From Hermodice carunculata (taxonomy: Eukaryota > Annelida > Polychaeta > Eunicida > Amphinomidae): a stretch of 64,000 nucleotides of DNA. Positions 53,990 to 64,000 of this stretch are shown here, piece by piece; positions within the stretch are counted from its first letter, which is position 1, and every line of letters begins with the position of its first letter. The position numbers were made by a program, and so were the translations under genes. Under the pieces are notes generated by a model that worked only from the letters and a program-made list of their open reading frames with translations, had not been told where the DNA came from and did not search any database. The stretch spans positions 81,006,474 to 81,070,473 of the forward strand of contig OZ026616.1 in NCBI GenBank assembly GCA_964020975.1, given 5' to 3'.

Positions 53990-56700
53990 GTGTAATTTTG
54001 CTCTTATTGTCTTAAACCAATATCTTCATTATGCCGACTCCAGTCCCAGGGTATGAGGCATTATAGTTGAAGCCTGGTTCTTGATAGCACACTGATATAA
54101 TAGAATAATAACATAAGTGACCGAGGGATCCTTTCCCCCCAGCACTTTCTTTATACGCTAATGTAGACAAGGCAAATGCCTTGAATTTCAGAATTGTGTT
54201 CAGTCAAATTCCATTTGAACAGGATCCTGTAAAGTTTTGGCTGCCCATAATGGTGTGTAGCCTATTGTCTTGCTTTGTACGTTAAACAAGGGTTTTCTTT
54301 ATGACAGATGACAACTTTTGCGTGGCTGTGCGCTGTCTGTCTCTCCTATTTAGCAGCGTGGCTTGCTGATGGCCAACTGGAACAATCACACAGCATTGGT
54401 CTGCTTGGCCCCTAATACCAATATATGCTGTATTACTTTAGAGCAACATGGACAAACCAGTGCAAAAGCCATCCCTCCACATTCTCTGCCTGTCTTGTTT
54501 GTATCACTTCACTTGCAAACAGACCAATTTGACCAGAGCCCATGCTGCTAAAAACAAAGGAGATATATACCCAATCTGTTGATGTGCCTAATACATAGTT
54601 AGAATTAAAAGCACAGATCACCACCTGGTTAGAGGATTAGTCCTGGAACATGCAGCACACCCCATTGAAAAGTACCCCTAAGCCTTATCTCGGATTTCAC
54701 AGGTAGACAGAGAATGGCCCTGCAGCTTACCAGGCAAGGGGTACAGACATCCGTCCTTATCCTGCGGTCGACAGGATGATATGATAATAATTGTACGAAA
54801 TAATGTCAGAATGAACCTAATAAGCAAAAATAATGAATGTTAAGTCTAATTGGCATTAAGTGAAAATTAGGCCTTATTTATGGTAAACCAGGTGTGCACA
54901 GGGGTTCCAAATGAGACAAATGAATGAGATCTGCCTCTGAACACCAGCGTTTCTCTGTCTCAGTCATAATTCACCAGTATTAATTATTCATGTTTAGCAT
55001 CTTCATAACTGTCATCGCGAGCTGTGTACAGCTGAGCTTAACTCCTACCCAAATGCATCAGTTAATTGAATGGGTATCCTCCACATTTGTGTCGTCTGCT
55101 ATTGCAGCTCCAAGCTATTGCTATCTGCACTAAAATACATGCGGCACTTGGTCTACTTCCATCCATGGAACCTAAACCACTACATAGTCGACCCTGACTC
55201 TGGGGACATAAACCCTCTGTAGGGAAAAATATGTGCACAAAACAGTGGTCACCTTTGTGGGACAAGTAGCCTATAGGGACAATGGAGGCATAAATGGCAG
55301 TTATTTCCTTACAAGTGCTGGGACCCTAGAGTCTTAATCTATAGAGAGAAAGCACTTATCCATCTCTGTATTGAATATTTATGCATCATTATTGCCAGAT
55401 TAATTTTCATCAGTAAAAAAACAGCCATGCATGGAGTGATTCTAGTTTATTTTGCCACAAGAGACACCACAGTGGAATCACTGGGGGACAAAAAGTGGCC
55501 ACCCAGGAATCATTTCCAGTGAACTATGTCATGCTGATACACTAGGCACTATGCACTGGGTATGTATTTAATGCTTGCATCATATTGTCATTGTATTTGT
55601 ACATGATTTACCTTGCATATATGCATATTTATCTGTTACCTCTTATCCATCCCTTGTGTACACTTTATTTACAATATTAACAGGTCCATGATGCCACTAA
55701 ACTCTGGCCTTCAGGTCAGGCTAATATATTTTTAAAATGTACATTATTGTCACACTTCTGATAAATTATAAACATATATAATCCCCCTTCAGCTGTGCTT
55801 GCACATTGAACCAATATAAAATAAAAGCTAAATATAGATCTTCCCCGGCAAAAACTCACTCATGTCAAAGTGACAAAACATCGAGTGCTCTGCCATATGA
55901 TACAACATTACGCCAAGAATTACCTGATGCAGCAACGGGATTAGAAACTTGGTGCCCTGTCACTGACTATAGCCAACTTTATACGTGTTCACACAAAAGC
56001 TCAACGGGAGTTTGAGGATTCCTTACTGGACCATTGGAAGCACAGCTGTCACTGTATTCCCTCCCCAATGCCTCCATTGTCTGTCCCCCCTTGATAATTA
56101 CTGTGTTTTTCTTCAATCTACTTGACTGTAGGGAAGGTAGCTAACATATTTGTTTCGATTGATGACATGTTAAATTTATCCCTCGGACCTACAGGTAAGG
56201 TGCTTATGGGGACAAGAGCTGGGGGAGAAAGTTGGAACGATTTGGACCACAAGCGCACAGCAGGTTAGCGGACTGAATGTGCCGCATCCACCGAGGTGTG
56301 TGATGAGAGTCAACTGCCGTCTCTTTAACACACAATACATTCTGCACAAGTAACTACAGCTCTTTCAAGAACAACCCAAAATTGGATCAAGTGCTTTGCC
56401 CATTTCTTTCATTCAGTCGACAGGCATCTTCAGATCTGCCAATATTCAGCACGTTAATGGCCGCTGGCACAGGCCACAAAGCCCACAAATGAGGCCCAAG
56501 TAGCCCCTGCTTGCCCTGGCAGCATTTTTTCCTTATAAGCTTCTGGGGATCACTGGTTCTATTGCTTGTTGACAAACAAACACAGAATCTCACAAAGTGC
56601 ACCAATTGAGGTAGTAACTTAACCTGACTGATGGCAAATTCTCTGAAAGCCAGCCTGGCAATTACAGTCACCAGGGTGGCTGTAATGGACAATTATGCCA
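53990..56700. promoter_or_regulatory. CNE-like block nearest exon 6
   Basis: Mostly repeat-free except an AT-rich middle (about 55570-55830). It contains words such as GCATTAAGTGAAAATTAGGC and CAGTATTAATTATTCATG around 54850-54990. Regulatory function is inferred. Confidence 0.3.
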
Positions 56701-56910
56701 ATCAGACACATGCAGGGGTCAGCTCTTACAATCTAAGGTTAAACTTTGTCATGTATCATTCCATTACAAGTTAGCAGGATTGCTTCCAACCTCCCCCAAA
56801 GTTAAAAAACCTCGGTTGGTACTCTGCAGCCAACTGTATTCCTGGTGCCATGTGCTCTGGTGTTTTGATGCCAGACTGTCACCTTTATGCCCTGACTCAG
56901 TAAAGAAGGG

Positions 56911-57091
56911 GGGTAAGGGGATGTTTCAGTACGCTGGTACAGGTAATTATTTTTCTAGAGTACGCAGTATGGAAAATAAAAATCTTTTAAAATTTTGGAT
57001 TAGTATGAAGTACGTAAAATAAGAGAGCTTCCAGTACGCCAGTACAGTAAATAAAAAGCCCCAGTATGCCAGTACGGGAAACCCCTTACCC
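56911..57091 (+). mobile_element. GGGTAAGGGG-type MITE, copy 3
   Basis: Best-preserved copy: GGGTAAGGGG at the left and CCCCTTACCC at the right are exact inverses. Both ends continue into CAGTACGCTGGTAC / CCAGTATGCCAGTACGGG type subterminal repeats. About 181 bp, and 317 bp from the exon 6 donor. Confidence 0.72.
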
Positions 57092-57407
57092 ACCCTCAGT
57101 AAACCCACCATGCCAATCATGTGCCACAAGGCTTCTCCACATAATATGTGTCTGTGCCGTACAATGTCAGTGAAGTCTCTCCCCAGGCAGCTTAAACACT
57201 ATATCTCTGCCACACCAGTAGGCAGGACTGATATAAAATTACAACAAAGTACTGACACAAGACAAAGTTATAGATCTTTGATTGCCACACACTGGACAAC
57301 ATTGCATGGCTAGGATCACTGAAACATATTGGTTCCTCACAGTCAGGTGGTGCTGTTTTCCTGAAACACAAGATATACTTGGTGCAAAAATGAAAAGGCT
57401 GTCCTAC

Positions 57408-57476
57408 CTGTCTATTATTACAGGGTCTGATGGTGTCTCATTTCTGTTACCACAACTCTTTTTATCACAGCATCGA
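57408..57476 (-). CDS. COE: COE exon 6, second half of zinc knuckle
   Basis: The acceptor TTTTCAG at 57477 is followed by T, which completes Ser161. Then come [20 protein letters not shown], Ile, Asp (residues 162-183) and two bases of an Arg codon, with donor GACAG|GTAGGA. Cys163 and Cys169 complete the H-x3-C-x2-C-x5-C zinc knuckle, and Arg162 corresponds to EBF Arg163, a known DNA-contact residue. The expected next exon, encoding FFLKFFLKCNQNC, was not found anywhere below this point, so the following intron runs to the window edge. Length is 69 nt. Confidence 0.96.
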
Positions 57477-60400
57477 CTGAAAATGACAAGAAAGAAAGAG
57501 ATGTGTGATTGCACATTCATGAAAATAATAAAGAAATACACAAAATTAGTTTGTTCCTCTGTAACAATACACAACAAGGGTCTCGCTCTGTAGTTTAGTC
57601 ATGCAACACTTAGAAGTCTGCTTTGTTGTAACTATACTACACATACTAAATGTACAAAAACGTATGTTTCCTTTTCGTTCACAAAACGGTCTGAAAAAGT
57701 GAAGTATATGTCAGATGTACAAAGTGAATTTGGTTTGTTTCAATGTACTTTCTCTCTCAACTGTTACTTTGTTTTAAACATCTATTATTATGCTGAGCAT
57801 TTTATTTTCATGATACAAAAGTACACAAAGAACAAAAATATAATATTCTTAACCCTTAAAGTGTTGATTTAAGATTGAGTCAACAGCTTTCCTTGGGACA
57901 CTTTGCATGCAATGCGCAGTGCCAGGTGCTGACTGGTAATGAAAAATAAGTAATGAAAAAAAGAGGTACATGTATATGAATAAAAGCCTTTTCATACAGA
58001 ATTTCAGAACACAATTTTTACTGTATATAAGATAAAAACACGAGTTACAAACATCACTAGTATGAGTTAAGTGCTGTTAGTCCAGAGTGAAAAAAAAATG
58101 TACAGTTCAACATCCTTATCCCATAATTTCAGCTGAATCTATTTCAGAATCCCATCTTTCTGGAACAACCGTCTGTTGGTGAAGTAGTCCTGGACTACCT
58201 TTTTTTCTACTAAATATCTGACATGTGATTCAGCATGAAATACATTTAAAAACAAAAACAAACACAAAAACCCCATAACATTCCAACAACCTTGAGATAT
58301 TAAATTAAAAAATTTTCCTCTGTGACATTTATACTTGAATTTTGTCCAAGGCATGTATACATTTCTCTCAGATATATGAAGAGATCAATAATGACTGGGT
58401 CAAGGTCATGTCCAAGTACATATATTCCCCTACTCACAAGTCGGCACCTGGTACTGCCCTTCTGGGCTTTTTAAATACAGGTGTTGGGGCTATTTGTGGG
58501 ACCATTCCCCATATATGACCACTTTTATTAAAATCAACTTTTCCTCAATTAATGTCATTTAGCTTCACATTAAGTGAAACCATTGGTGGACAGGATGATC
58601 ACAAAAATCATGAATTCCTTTTGCAAACGACTGTATGCACAAAGGCACAAGTTCTGACTTACAGGTAGACTGATCTGGATTGTGATTTTCAAAGTGATTT
58701 GTTTAACCCCCATCCTGGGTCTGGAACAGTTCTACTTTTCTCATACATGCACATGTATTATTAATAATCATTACATGCATGGCAATGCATCTCAAAAGAT
58801 GTTAATATCTGACACAATATGGGGACTGTTAATCTTCTAAATTCTAGTCAAGAAAGAAAAAAATATTTCATTTCAAAGCATTCCTCTTAATGAAGTTATA
58901 AATTTGAACTTCAACAGTTTCCCAAGATTATTTGAATTATTTCCTACTTTCCTTTAAAAAAAAGCGTTCATTGAGTTTTGAGCAACCTTGGCAATGGAAT
59001 TGTAAATCTATAATCTTAATGTATCTTTCACATCTTAATCTATACAGCTGCACCTCTAATATTGTGGTATTTTAAGCTGCAAGGAGTTCATCCGTTAACT
59101 TCTGTCAAAGTAATACCTACACTGGTGTTTTGCACCATTACTAAGATGTCAAGTTTATGGGCAAAAGAATCCCAATAAAACATTTACCCAAAGGTCACTG
59201 ACCCAGATTGTTGGCTGTAATAGCTTTTGCTTTCAGGATAAAAGAAACCAGGGTTCATTTTGAAACCCACAGCATTGTGACTTAATGAAGCAATTGACTG
59301 AACAACCTGTCACACCTGCGAGTATACAGAAACTTATCTTCTAATGAGACCGGCCCCCCAGCTTGGACCAGATTTACTCACCTACACATAATTTCATGTG
59401 TTAAAAGCACCCGGCACATTTCTGGATTTTTGTCTTGGCCCTCATAAATGATAGCCTAAAAATGGACAAAACACAAAATTAGCAAATGAAAGTTACTCGG
59501 TGAACTCTGCAAGAAAGGGGCAATATACCACATCGGAGTTGCGGGTCAGTCCACTGATCTTGTGTCATCTGTTTTGAGAGTTTGTGGGCGGGGAACGGAA
59601 CCACTTCAGTGTTCTACAGTGGGCAAGTCCTGGAAGTTGTTAGTATTGTATGTCAGATCAGTGGTCTATAAAACCAGCACAATGCACTCAAACGAATTTA
59701 TCTGGCTGGCCAGTCACATGGAAATGTGGACGACCAGTCGTTAATAGCATCCACTCGACCAAACGGACAATCTGTGGTCGTTACGACGTTAGATGTAAAG
59801 ACCACGAGAAGAACTGCCAGTTTTTGGTGAGGACATATGGCTTGTAACAGTCAAGTCGTTGCTTGATGAGATGATCTGATGCACGCATTTTAAGGTTTTC
59901 TTGGCCGTAAATGGCACTGCGAATTGGTTCTCGACTTATGGTCGATACAAAATCGCACTATTTACGCCACAGATGGCACTTTCCTAACCTGCCGTGAATC
60001 CTTGCCTATGTTTACATTTGGCCTTCCTCAACTCAAAGTATGCTTTACTTTCTCGATTATACATTCAGTTATCACGTTTAGTAAGTATTCAAACACAAAG
60101 CATTTCCACTTTGCTTTGCTATATTAGGACTGTCCCTGTGACTGCCTCACACGTGTCTTGTCGACCACTCGCCAAGAAATGGTGCAACATTACTGAGGTT
60201 AAAATCGGTAAGATACCCGATTCATCCGTAATGCAAAATATTTGTGAACCCGCTGTGTGCGTGATGATCCTTTCACTGCTTCCTTCTCCACAATTGCGTA
60301 CATATCTTTTGACACTTTTATTCTGGTCTCTCGAAATGGTAAATTGGCTGCGATTTTCCCTTTTAATCTCTGTATTGCGCTTTAGAAATAATGTCCTGCA

Positions 60401-63400
60401 AACGCACCTCAACAGCTGAACTTACTTCTTGTACACGCGAGCAAAACAGTTTGAATATGACGCTATATATTATGTGCTACCTAACATTACAGTTCAGACT
60501 ATATTTCCACCTTCCACTTAATGTTTACAGCTCCATATTTGGCACATGGAACCATATCTTACAATGTTTTAAAAATGTCACAGCACTGCATTCGTTTAAC
60601 TTTTATTTTCCTATATGTCTGGGCCCACCATAATGCCTTACCAACTACTTCTTTGATAAACGATACATTTCATGCAAAGTTGACTTAGGCTCCCATTAGT
60701 GGTTTTCATTTGCAAATAGTGTGCGCTTTAAATCAGGCATGCCAATATAGTTTCTTGAAAGAAAACTATTCTAGACTGAACATATGAACGGATACCAGCA
60801 GTATGTAATTTTCATTTCCTGATAAATGATACGCAGGAAAACCTGTCACAACAGTATTACTACAATGAAATGAATTAATATGATGCACACACCCACGCGT
60901 GTAACCTGAGAAACCTGGCCTTGCATATACTTTATACATTGATTCATACATCAACCCCTTATTCTTACTATATGTAAACCACCACCCACAACATTTTGGC
61001 CAATTATCCAACCATTTCATATAACAAAGGGCCTGCACATTTTCAGGGTTTGGAAAAAATAGAGATTTCAAATATGTACAAGAATTTAAATCACAGTCAC
61101 AAGTACCAGTTCAGATATTTGAAGATACTGGCCGTTGTTATACATTCCTATCAATAGTAGTTATGCTCAGCTTATAAGGTAGACCGTCACCCTTATCCGA
61201 CTCAATATCACGGTGTCTGAATTCAGCCCTGTTCAAAAAGCAAATGACGTGTTATGCTGCATGTTGTTCAGCCCATTTGCAAGCAGACATCTTTATAATC
61301 CAGTTGTGCGTTGTGCGTGTATGGCTTGATATCTACTGCCAAATGAGTTTATGAATATTGGTAATGCTTTTGTCAACGATGTTAATCAGTTAATAGGTGA
61401 TTTATTACAGAACCCTACAGGAAATTTCATTGTGATGAAAGGCAGTTAATGAGACTCCATGATCAACATATAGTGCGTCGCGTTGTATTTCTGACGCTAG
61501 GTGATCTCCAGAAAACAGGTTTTTCATTCGTAATATTTCTTAACGAAAGAGTCGTTCATGTCACAATGCTTTTTATAAAAGATAATTTCATAGACCATGA
61601 CCTCTAAACTGATAATGAATTAAGCTGAGATAAGGAAATACATTATATGCACAAATTTACATTTCAATTATTGTGACTGTGTACGCCGTCATTGTGTTTT
61701 AATATTCTTATATTGGCGTTGAATAGGATATGCTTCTAATGACTGCTCCGTGTTCATAATAGTAGGGTTAGTTGAAATTCCCATTCTCCCTATAGCTTAC
61801 GGTTCAACATCCAATATACATTACGAGTAATTCTTGTACAATTACGTCCATTGTGAAGCTTAAACCTGCACCATAAATAACTGTGGTACGCGTGGTACTG
61901 TGTATGGTTTAAGGGCAACCACGTGTATCTGGGTACCCCATGGGACAAAGTGACAGACAGCGAAGGAATTGGGGTAGAGTAGATACCTGTTTAGTGACTG
62001 AGTCAATGAGCCGTACATATAGGTCCTGCTCCTGTCGTACACCTGTAAGAACATGGAAACAAAACAGATGAAAAGCCCGAAAGTCACAACTAAAAGTACC
62101 ATCAATGCTGCTTATTTGGTAGCTGCGAAAAAGGCGACAGATTGGGATGCGAATTAGGAACGTGTTAAACACCACAGATGGCCAAGCCGCATGAATATAG
62201 ATGAATTGCCACATGGCAGCTATATACACGAACGCCTGACTTTAAGCCTTTTTCGAATGGTACTGGTTTTGTCTATTGTTATAGTGGCATTCAGATTTCC
62301 AACACGCATAACATACACAAACGCAAGTGCCGTAAAGACCGTGCTTTTCGCCTGACATTTGGCATAAACATTTTTCACCGGGTCTTTTTCACAGCACAAA
62401 TATGTGGCATCAAATCACACAAATGCAGTTCAAACTAACATCAGCAAATAATTTCCTCCATTTACAAATTGTTCCGACAAGTAGTTCGGACTCTTAAGTA
62501 GGCTTATACAATAGCTTACAGCACTCTTATGACAAAACGTGCCATGTTTTGACAAGAATACAACTATGTGTATCCAACTGATAAAGTTGTGTACACTTGT
62601 CATTATGACTTCCGTGGCATTTTCCGGTATTTATTGACTCAAAAGCCGTCAATATCTCAAGTAACACCAAAATAGCCTGAAAAGATTGAAAGATTCCGCA
62701 CAGGTAAGTTACTCTAAGGTGAAGGTTTGTACACAGAGTAACAACAGTTAAAGCTGCTGCTATACAAACTATCAGCCAAATCCGATTTGCTGACGGAGTC
62801 GAGGGACCAGATCCTTGAGCCCCGTGCAATGTGGTTAGACCAAAGGCACAAGGGAGAGTCTGCCTTATGGATGACACAATACACTTAGGACAAAACAAGA
62901 AAAAGTAGAAATTTACCATTTGCATACAGCAACTGTAACCGATAATGGATACCATTGTTTGTTTTTTGTGCATCTATTTCCTGTAGGTAAAAGAAAAGGA
63001 AAAGAAAGAAAACATGTCAATGGATGAGACTGCTCTGATGGCAAAGAATACCCAGTCATGTTTTTACCACTCAATTCAATTCTACAAGACATAGTTACTC
63101 TCATGAATATTGCATGATTTTCCCAGTATAATGCTAGGTTATGGAGTTATAAAACAGCAGGGAATGTAACCTGGCACAATGTTCCTAACTTAGACGATCT
63201 GTTTCCAATATCGCCCGGGAAACATATAAAGGTGAAACGCATTTACATGCAAGTTAGCGATGCTGAGCGCACACACGTGCTTTCCTGTTTTGACTTACGA
63301 CATTATAGAAGAAGAACACATGAAGAGTTATATCTGACTGACTGATCTTCTGCTATTCACATGAGATATAAAAGATGTTGGCTTTCTGATCGTCCCCTGT

Positions 63401-64000
63401 GTAAACTGGAGCCCAGTGGGTAAGCAATGTTTATACATGGATAAATAAATGAATAAACAAAAGCACTTCGCAAACTTACTAGATCTTTTTCTACGAAGTC
63501 TATGTAGGCTGTTCTTTCAACTTCTACGGGCTGACCTTGCCGGTCGTAGAGAGCCAAGACGAAGTGAAAGAAATTACTTTTCCTTAAATTGCTTGGCGGC
63601 TGTTTCTCAAAGTGTGCTCGGGCCAACCCAGCCGCGCTGCAAACAGAGCAAAAGTGAAGCAAAAGTAAAAGTATCAGGAGAAATTAGAACCATTAAAGAT
63701 GCAGAGTAAATATGGAGTAAATGGCAACTGGGAATGCATAAAGGGCAAACTCCATGTGGGAACTAAGTTCGTAAATATATTATACGACTCAGTGAGGATT
63801 GTCTGCAGGGACGCAGAGGGGATGGGGTGCCTTTAAGGGTTGTAAGGGGACGTAAAAGTGGTGATGTACTAACCTGCCGGCACCTGGTTCCACCACGGAG
63901 GGCTGCATCCAGTTTCGTACCGTCCCCAGTTGACTTGACAACGGCTCCTCTTTGAGACTTGTGACCGGTCCTCGAGGTTGGAGGCTGTCCTGTATTCCAA
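57408..64000 (-). CDS. COE: COE/EBF transcription factor, 5' part of gene (exons 1-6)
   Basis: Six exons with consensus GT-AG borders and compatible phases give one open frame from residue 2 (Phe) to about residue 184. The joined product matches the N-terminal half of the EBF/Collier DNA-binding domain. Blocks of identity with EBF include [54 protein letters not shown] and [20 protein letters not shown]. Family knowledge: COE proteins are nuclear dimers that bind an inverted TCCC-NN-GGGA site and act in neurons, muscle, and (in vertebrates) B cells. Coding pieces are join(63874..64000, 63480..63636, 62917..62980, 61987..62042, 59382..59455, 57408..57476) on the complement. The start codon should lie about 4 bases beyond 64000. 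The rest of the DNA-binding domain, the IPT/TIG domain and the helix-loop-helix are absent from the window. No frame break was seen in the exons, so this looks like an intact gene cut by the window edge. The assignment to COE/EBF is near certain; vertebrate-style paralogue names do not apply unless the species is known. Confidence 0.96.
57477..59381 (-). other. COE intron 5 (1905 bp)
   Basis: This phase 2, GT-AG intron splits the zinc-knuckle coding sequence. It is AT-rich, with poly-A/poly-T runs and one degenerate copy of the TTAA palindromic MITE family at 57849-57935. The rest shows nothing recognisable. Confidence 0.88.
57849..57935 (+). mobile_element. Degenerate piggyBac-like MITE, copy 5 (intron 5)
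   Basis: TTAACCCTTAAAGTGTTGAT leads into GATTGAGTCAACAGCTTTCC, the family left end and left palindrome arm. The right arm is replaced or lost. Confidence 0.5.
59382..59455 (-). CDS. COE: COE exon 5, first half of zinc knuckle
   Basis: The acceptor is ATTTTTAG at 59456. The exon encodes [20 protein letters not shown] then EIMC (residues 137-160) and two bases of Ser161, with the strong donor TGTAG|GTGAGT (phase 2). The His of LLTHEIMC (His156) and the Cys that follows (Cys160) are the first two ligands of the COE zinc knuckle. The other two ligands are in exon 6, so an intron of about 1.9 kb splits the zinc site. The residues are nearly invariant across animals. Confidence 0.97.
59456..61986 (-). 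other. COE intron 4 (2531 bp)
   Basis: This is a phase 0, GT-AG intron. Its part nearest exon 5 (about 59540-60440) keeps CpG near the level expected from base content, whereas long stretches of intron 6 are strongly CpG-poor. The rest is AT-rich unique-looking sequence. Short open frames on both strands show no recognisable protein. Confidence 0.85.
59540..60440. promoter_or_regulatory. CpG-retaining patch in COE intron 4, possible regulatory element
   Basis: By eye, about 20 CpG dinucleotides fall between 59541 and 60000, roughly what base content predicts. In contrast, 9700-10500 has only about four. In animals with methylated gene bodies, CpG retention usually marks unmethylated DNA such as enhancers or alternative promoters. 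An inverted pair, CCACTGATC near 59551 and GATCAGTGG near 59656, lies inside. The regulatory reading is inference; no TATA or initiator was identified. Confidence 0.3.
61987..62042 (-). CDS. COE: COE exon 4
   Basis: This 56-nt exon follows an acceptor TTCTTACAG at 62043. GT completes Gly118, then the exon encodes [18 protein letters not shown] (residues 119-136) and ends ACAG|GTATCT in phase 0. Vertebrate EBF reads IRTEQDFYVRLIDSMTKQ. The exon forms part of the beta-sheet core of the DNA-binding domain in EBF1 structures (family knowledge). The reading frame continues past the donor into intron sequence with no EBF match, which supports the chosen splice site. Confidence 0.95.
62043..63479 (-). 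other. COE introns 2 and 3
   Basis: Intron 2 (62981-63479, phase 0) and intron 3 (62043-62916, phase 1) flank the 64-nt exon 3. Both are GT-AG. No repeat family or second gene was recognised in them. CpG is moderately common here compared with the interior of intron 6. Confidence 0.88.
62917..62980 (-). CDS. COE: COE exon 3
   Basis: This 64-nt microexon-sized exon is bounded by an acceptor CCTACAG at 62981 and a donor AATG|GTAAAT. It encodes [20 protein letters not shown] plus Asn and the first base of a Gly codon (residues 97-117). The vertebrate counterpart reads [20 protein letters not shown], so everything from KTNNG on is conserved and only the first residues are lineage-specific. It is phase 0 on entry and phase 1 on exit, fitting exons 2 and 4 exactly. 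It is too short to stand out as an open frame and was found by homology. Confidence 0.95.
63480..63636 (-). CDS. COE: COE exon 2, start of DNA-binding domain
   Basis: The acceptor is a pyrimidine-rich stretch ending TTTGCAG at 63637. The first base completes Ser44 and the exon then encodes residues 45-96, ending at CTA|GTAAGT in phase 0. The peptide begins [20 protein letters not shown] and continues [20 protein letters not shown], almost identical to EBF1-3. It includes the Arg (residue 62, equal to EBF1 Arg63) and Asn (65) of the NLRKSNFF segment, known in EBF as part of the DNA-contacting surface. The last part, [12 protein letters not shown], differs from vertebrate RTAFVGFVEKEK, as expected at the variable linker next to exon 3. 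Length is 157 nt. Confidence 0.97.
63637..63873 (-). other. COE intron 1 (237 bp)
   Basis: This is a short intron between exons 1 and 2, phase 2, GT-AG. It contains a purine-rich run on the plus strand next to exon 2, which is the polypyrimidine tract of the acceptor on the minus strand. Nothing else was recognised. Confidence 0.9.
63874..64000 (-). CDS. COE: COE exon 1, N-terminus (partial at window edge)
   Basis: The frame starts with the last two bases of a codon that fits Phe2 of the EBF opening Met-Phe-Gly-Ile-Gln-Asp, then reads GIQDSL, a Pro/Arg/Gly stretch, SLKEEPL and [15 protein letters not shown]. Vertebrate EBF reads GIQDS...MKEEPLG...AVRTWMQGAG here, so the KEEPL and WMQ signatures are shared. 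The exon covers residues 2-43 and two bases of codon 44. The donor is GGCAG|GTTAGT at 63874/63873, leaving phase 2. This low-complexity N-terminal arm precedes the folded DNA-binding domain, which begins in exon 2. The 5' UTR and promoter lie outside the window. Confidence 0.93.

Noticed and set aside
61909-62229. 106-codon minus-strand frame as one exon
   Set aside because: Only 61987-62042 matches EBF and it is bounded by good splice sites; the flanks are intron.
62527-62973. 148-codon minus-strand frame as a single exon
   Set aside because: Only its first part (to 62917) is EBF exon 3; the rest is intron read past the donor.

Overview
The window is animal genomic DNA and holds the 5' part of one protein-coding gene on the minus strand: a COE/EBF (Collier/Olf-1/EBF) transcription factor. 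Six coding exons lie between 64000 and 57408. They join in frame into about 182 residues that match the N-terminal DNA-binding domain of EBF proteins, including the COE zinc knuckle (H-x3-C-x2-C-x5-C). The window ends about 4 bases short of the predicted start codon. Exon 7 onward (rest of the DNA-binding domain, IPT/TIG, helix-loop-helix, C-terminus) was not found and should lie below coordinate 1.

Layout by region: 57408-64000 carries exons 1-6 and introns 1-5 (about 237, 499, 874, 2531 and 1905 bp). Intron 4 contains a patch in which CpG is not depleted. Positions 1-57407 appear to be one giant intron 6, still open at the window edge. I see no convincing second gene in it; the other open frames are short and look like chance, with one unidentified 73-codon frame at 14673-14894 worth a look.

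The intron has two textures. About 1-5.8 kb, 7.4-17.4 kb, 19.3-21.2 kb, 22.2-24.6 kb, 26-33.7 kb, 44.2-48.2 kb and 52.9-53.9 kb are AT-rich and repeat-bearing. They hold several small non-autonomous DNA transposon (MITE) families: a piggyBac-like TTAA family with a 67-nt perfect palindrome, a pogo/Tigger-like TA family, a GGGTAAGGGG-ended family, a 210-bp TA family and a hAT-like copy. They also hold a 161-bp AG microsatellite and poly-T/poly-G tracts. In contrast, blocks at about 5.8-6.9, 18.3-19.2, 21.2-22.1, 24.7-25.5, 34.2-37.3, 39.6-41.9, 43.0-43.8, 48.2-52.9 and 54.0-56.7 kb have few repeats and are dense in homeodomain, POU and NK-type words. They look like clustered conserved non-coding elements (cis-regulatory DNA) of a developmental transcription-factor gene.

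Organism: a bilaterian animal, from the COE exon structure and the large CpG-poor introns. The peptide differs from vertebrate EBF1-4 at many positions (for example a linker reading [14 protein letters not shown]), so I favour an invertebrate, lophotrochozoan or basal deuterostome. The phylum cannot be settled from this window. No virus-like element, CRISPR array, rRNA gene or confident tRNA gene was seen.
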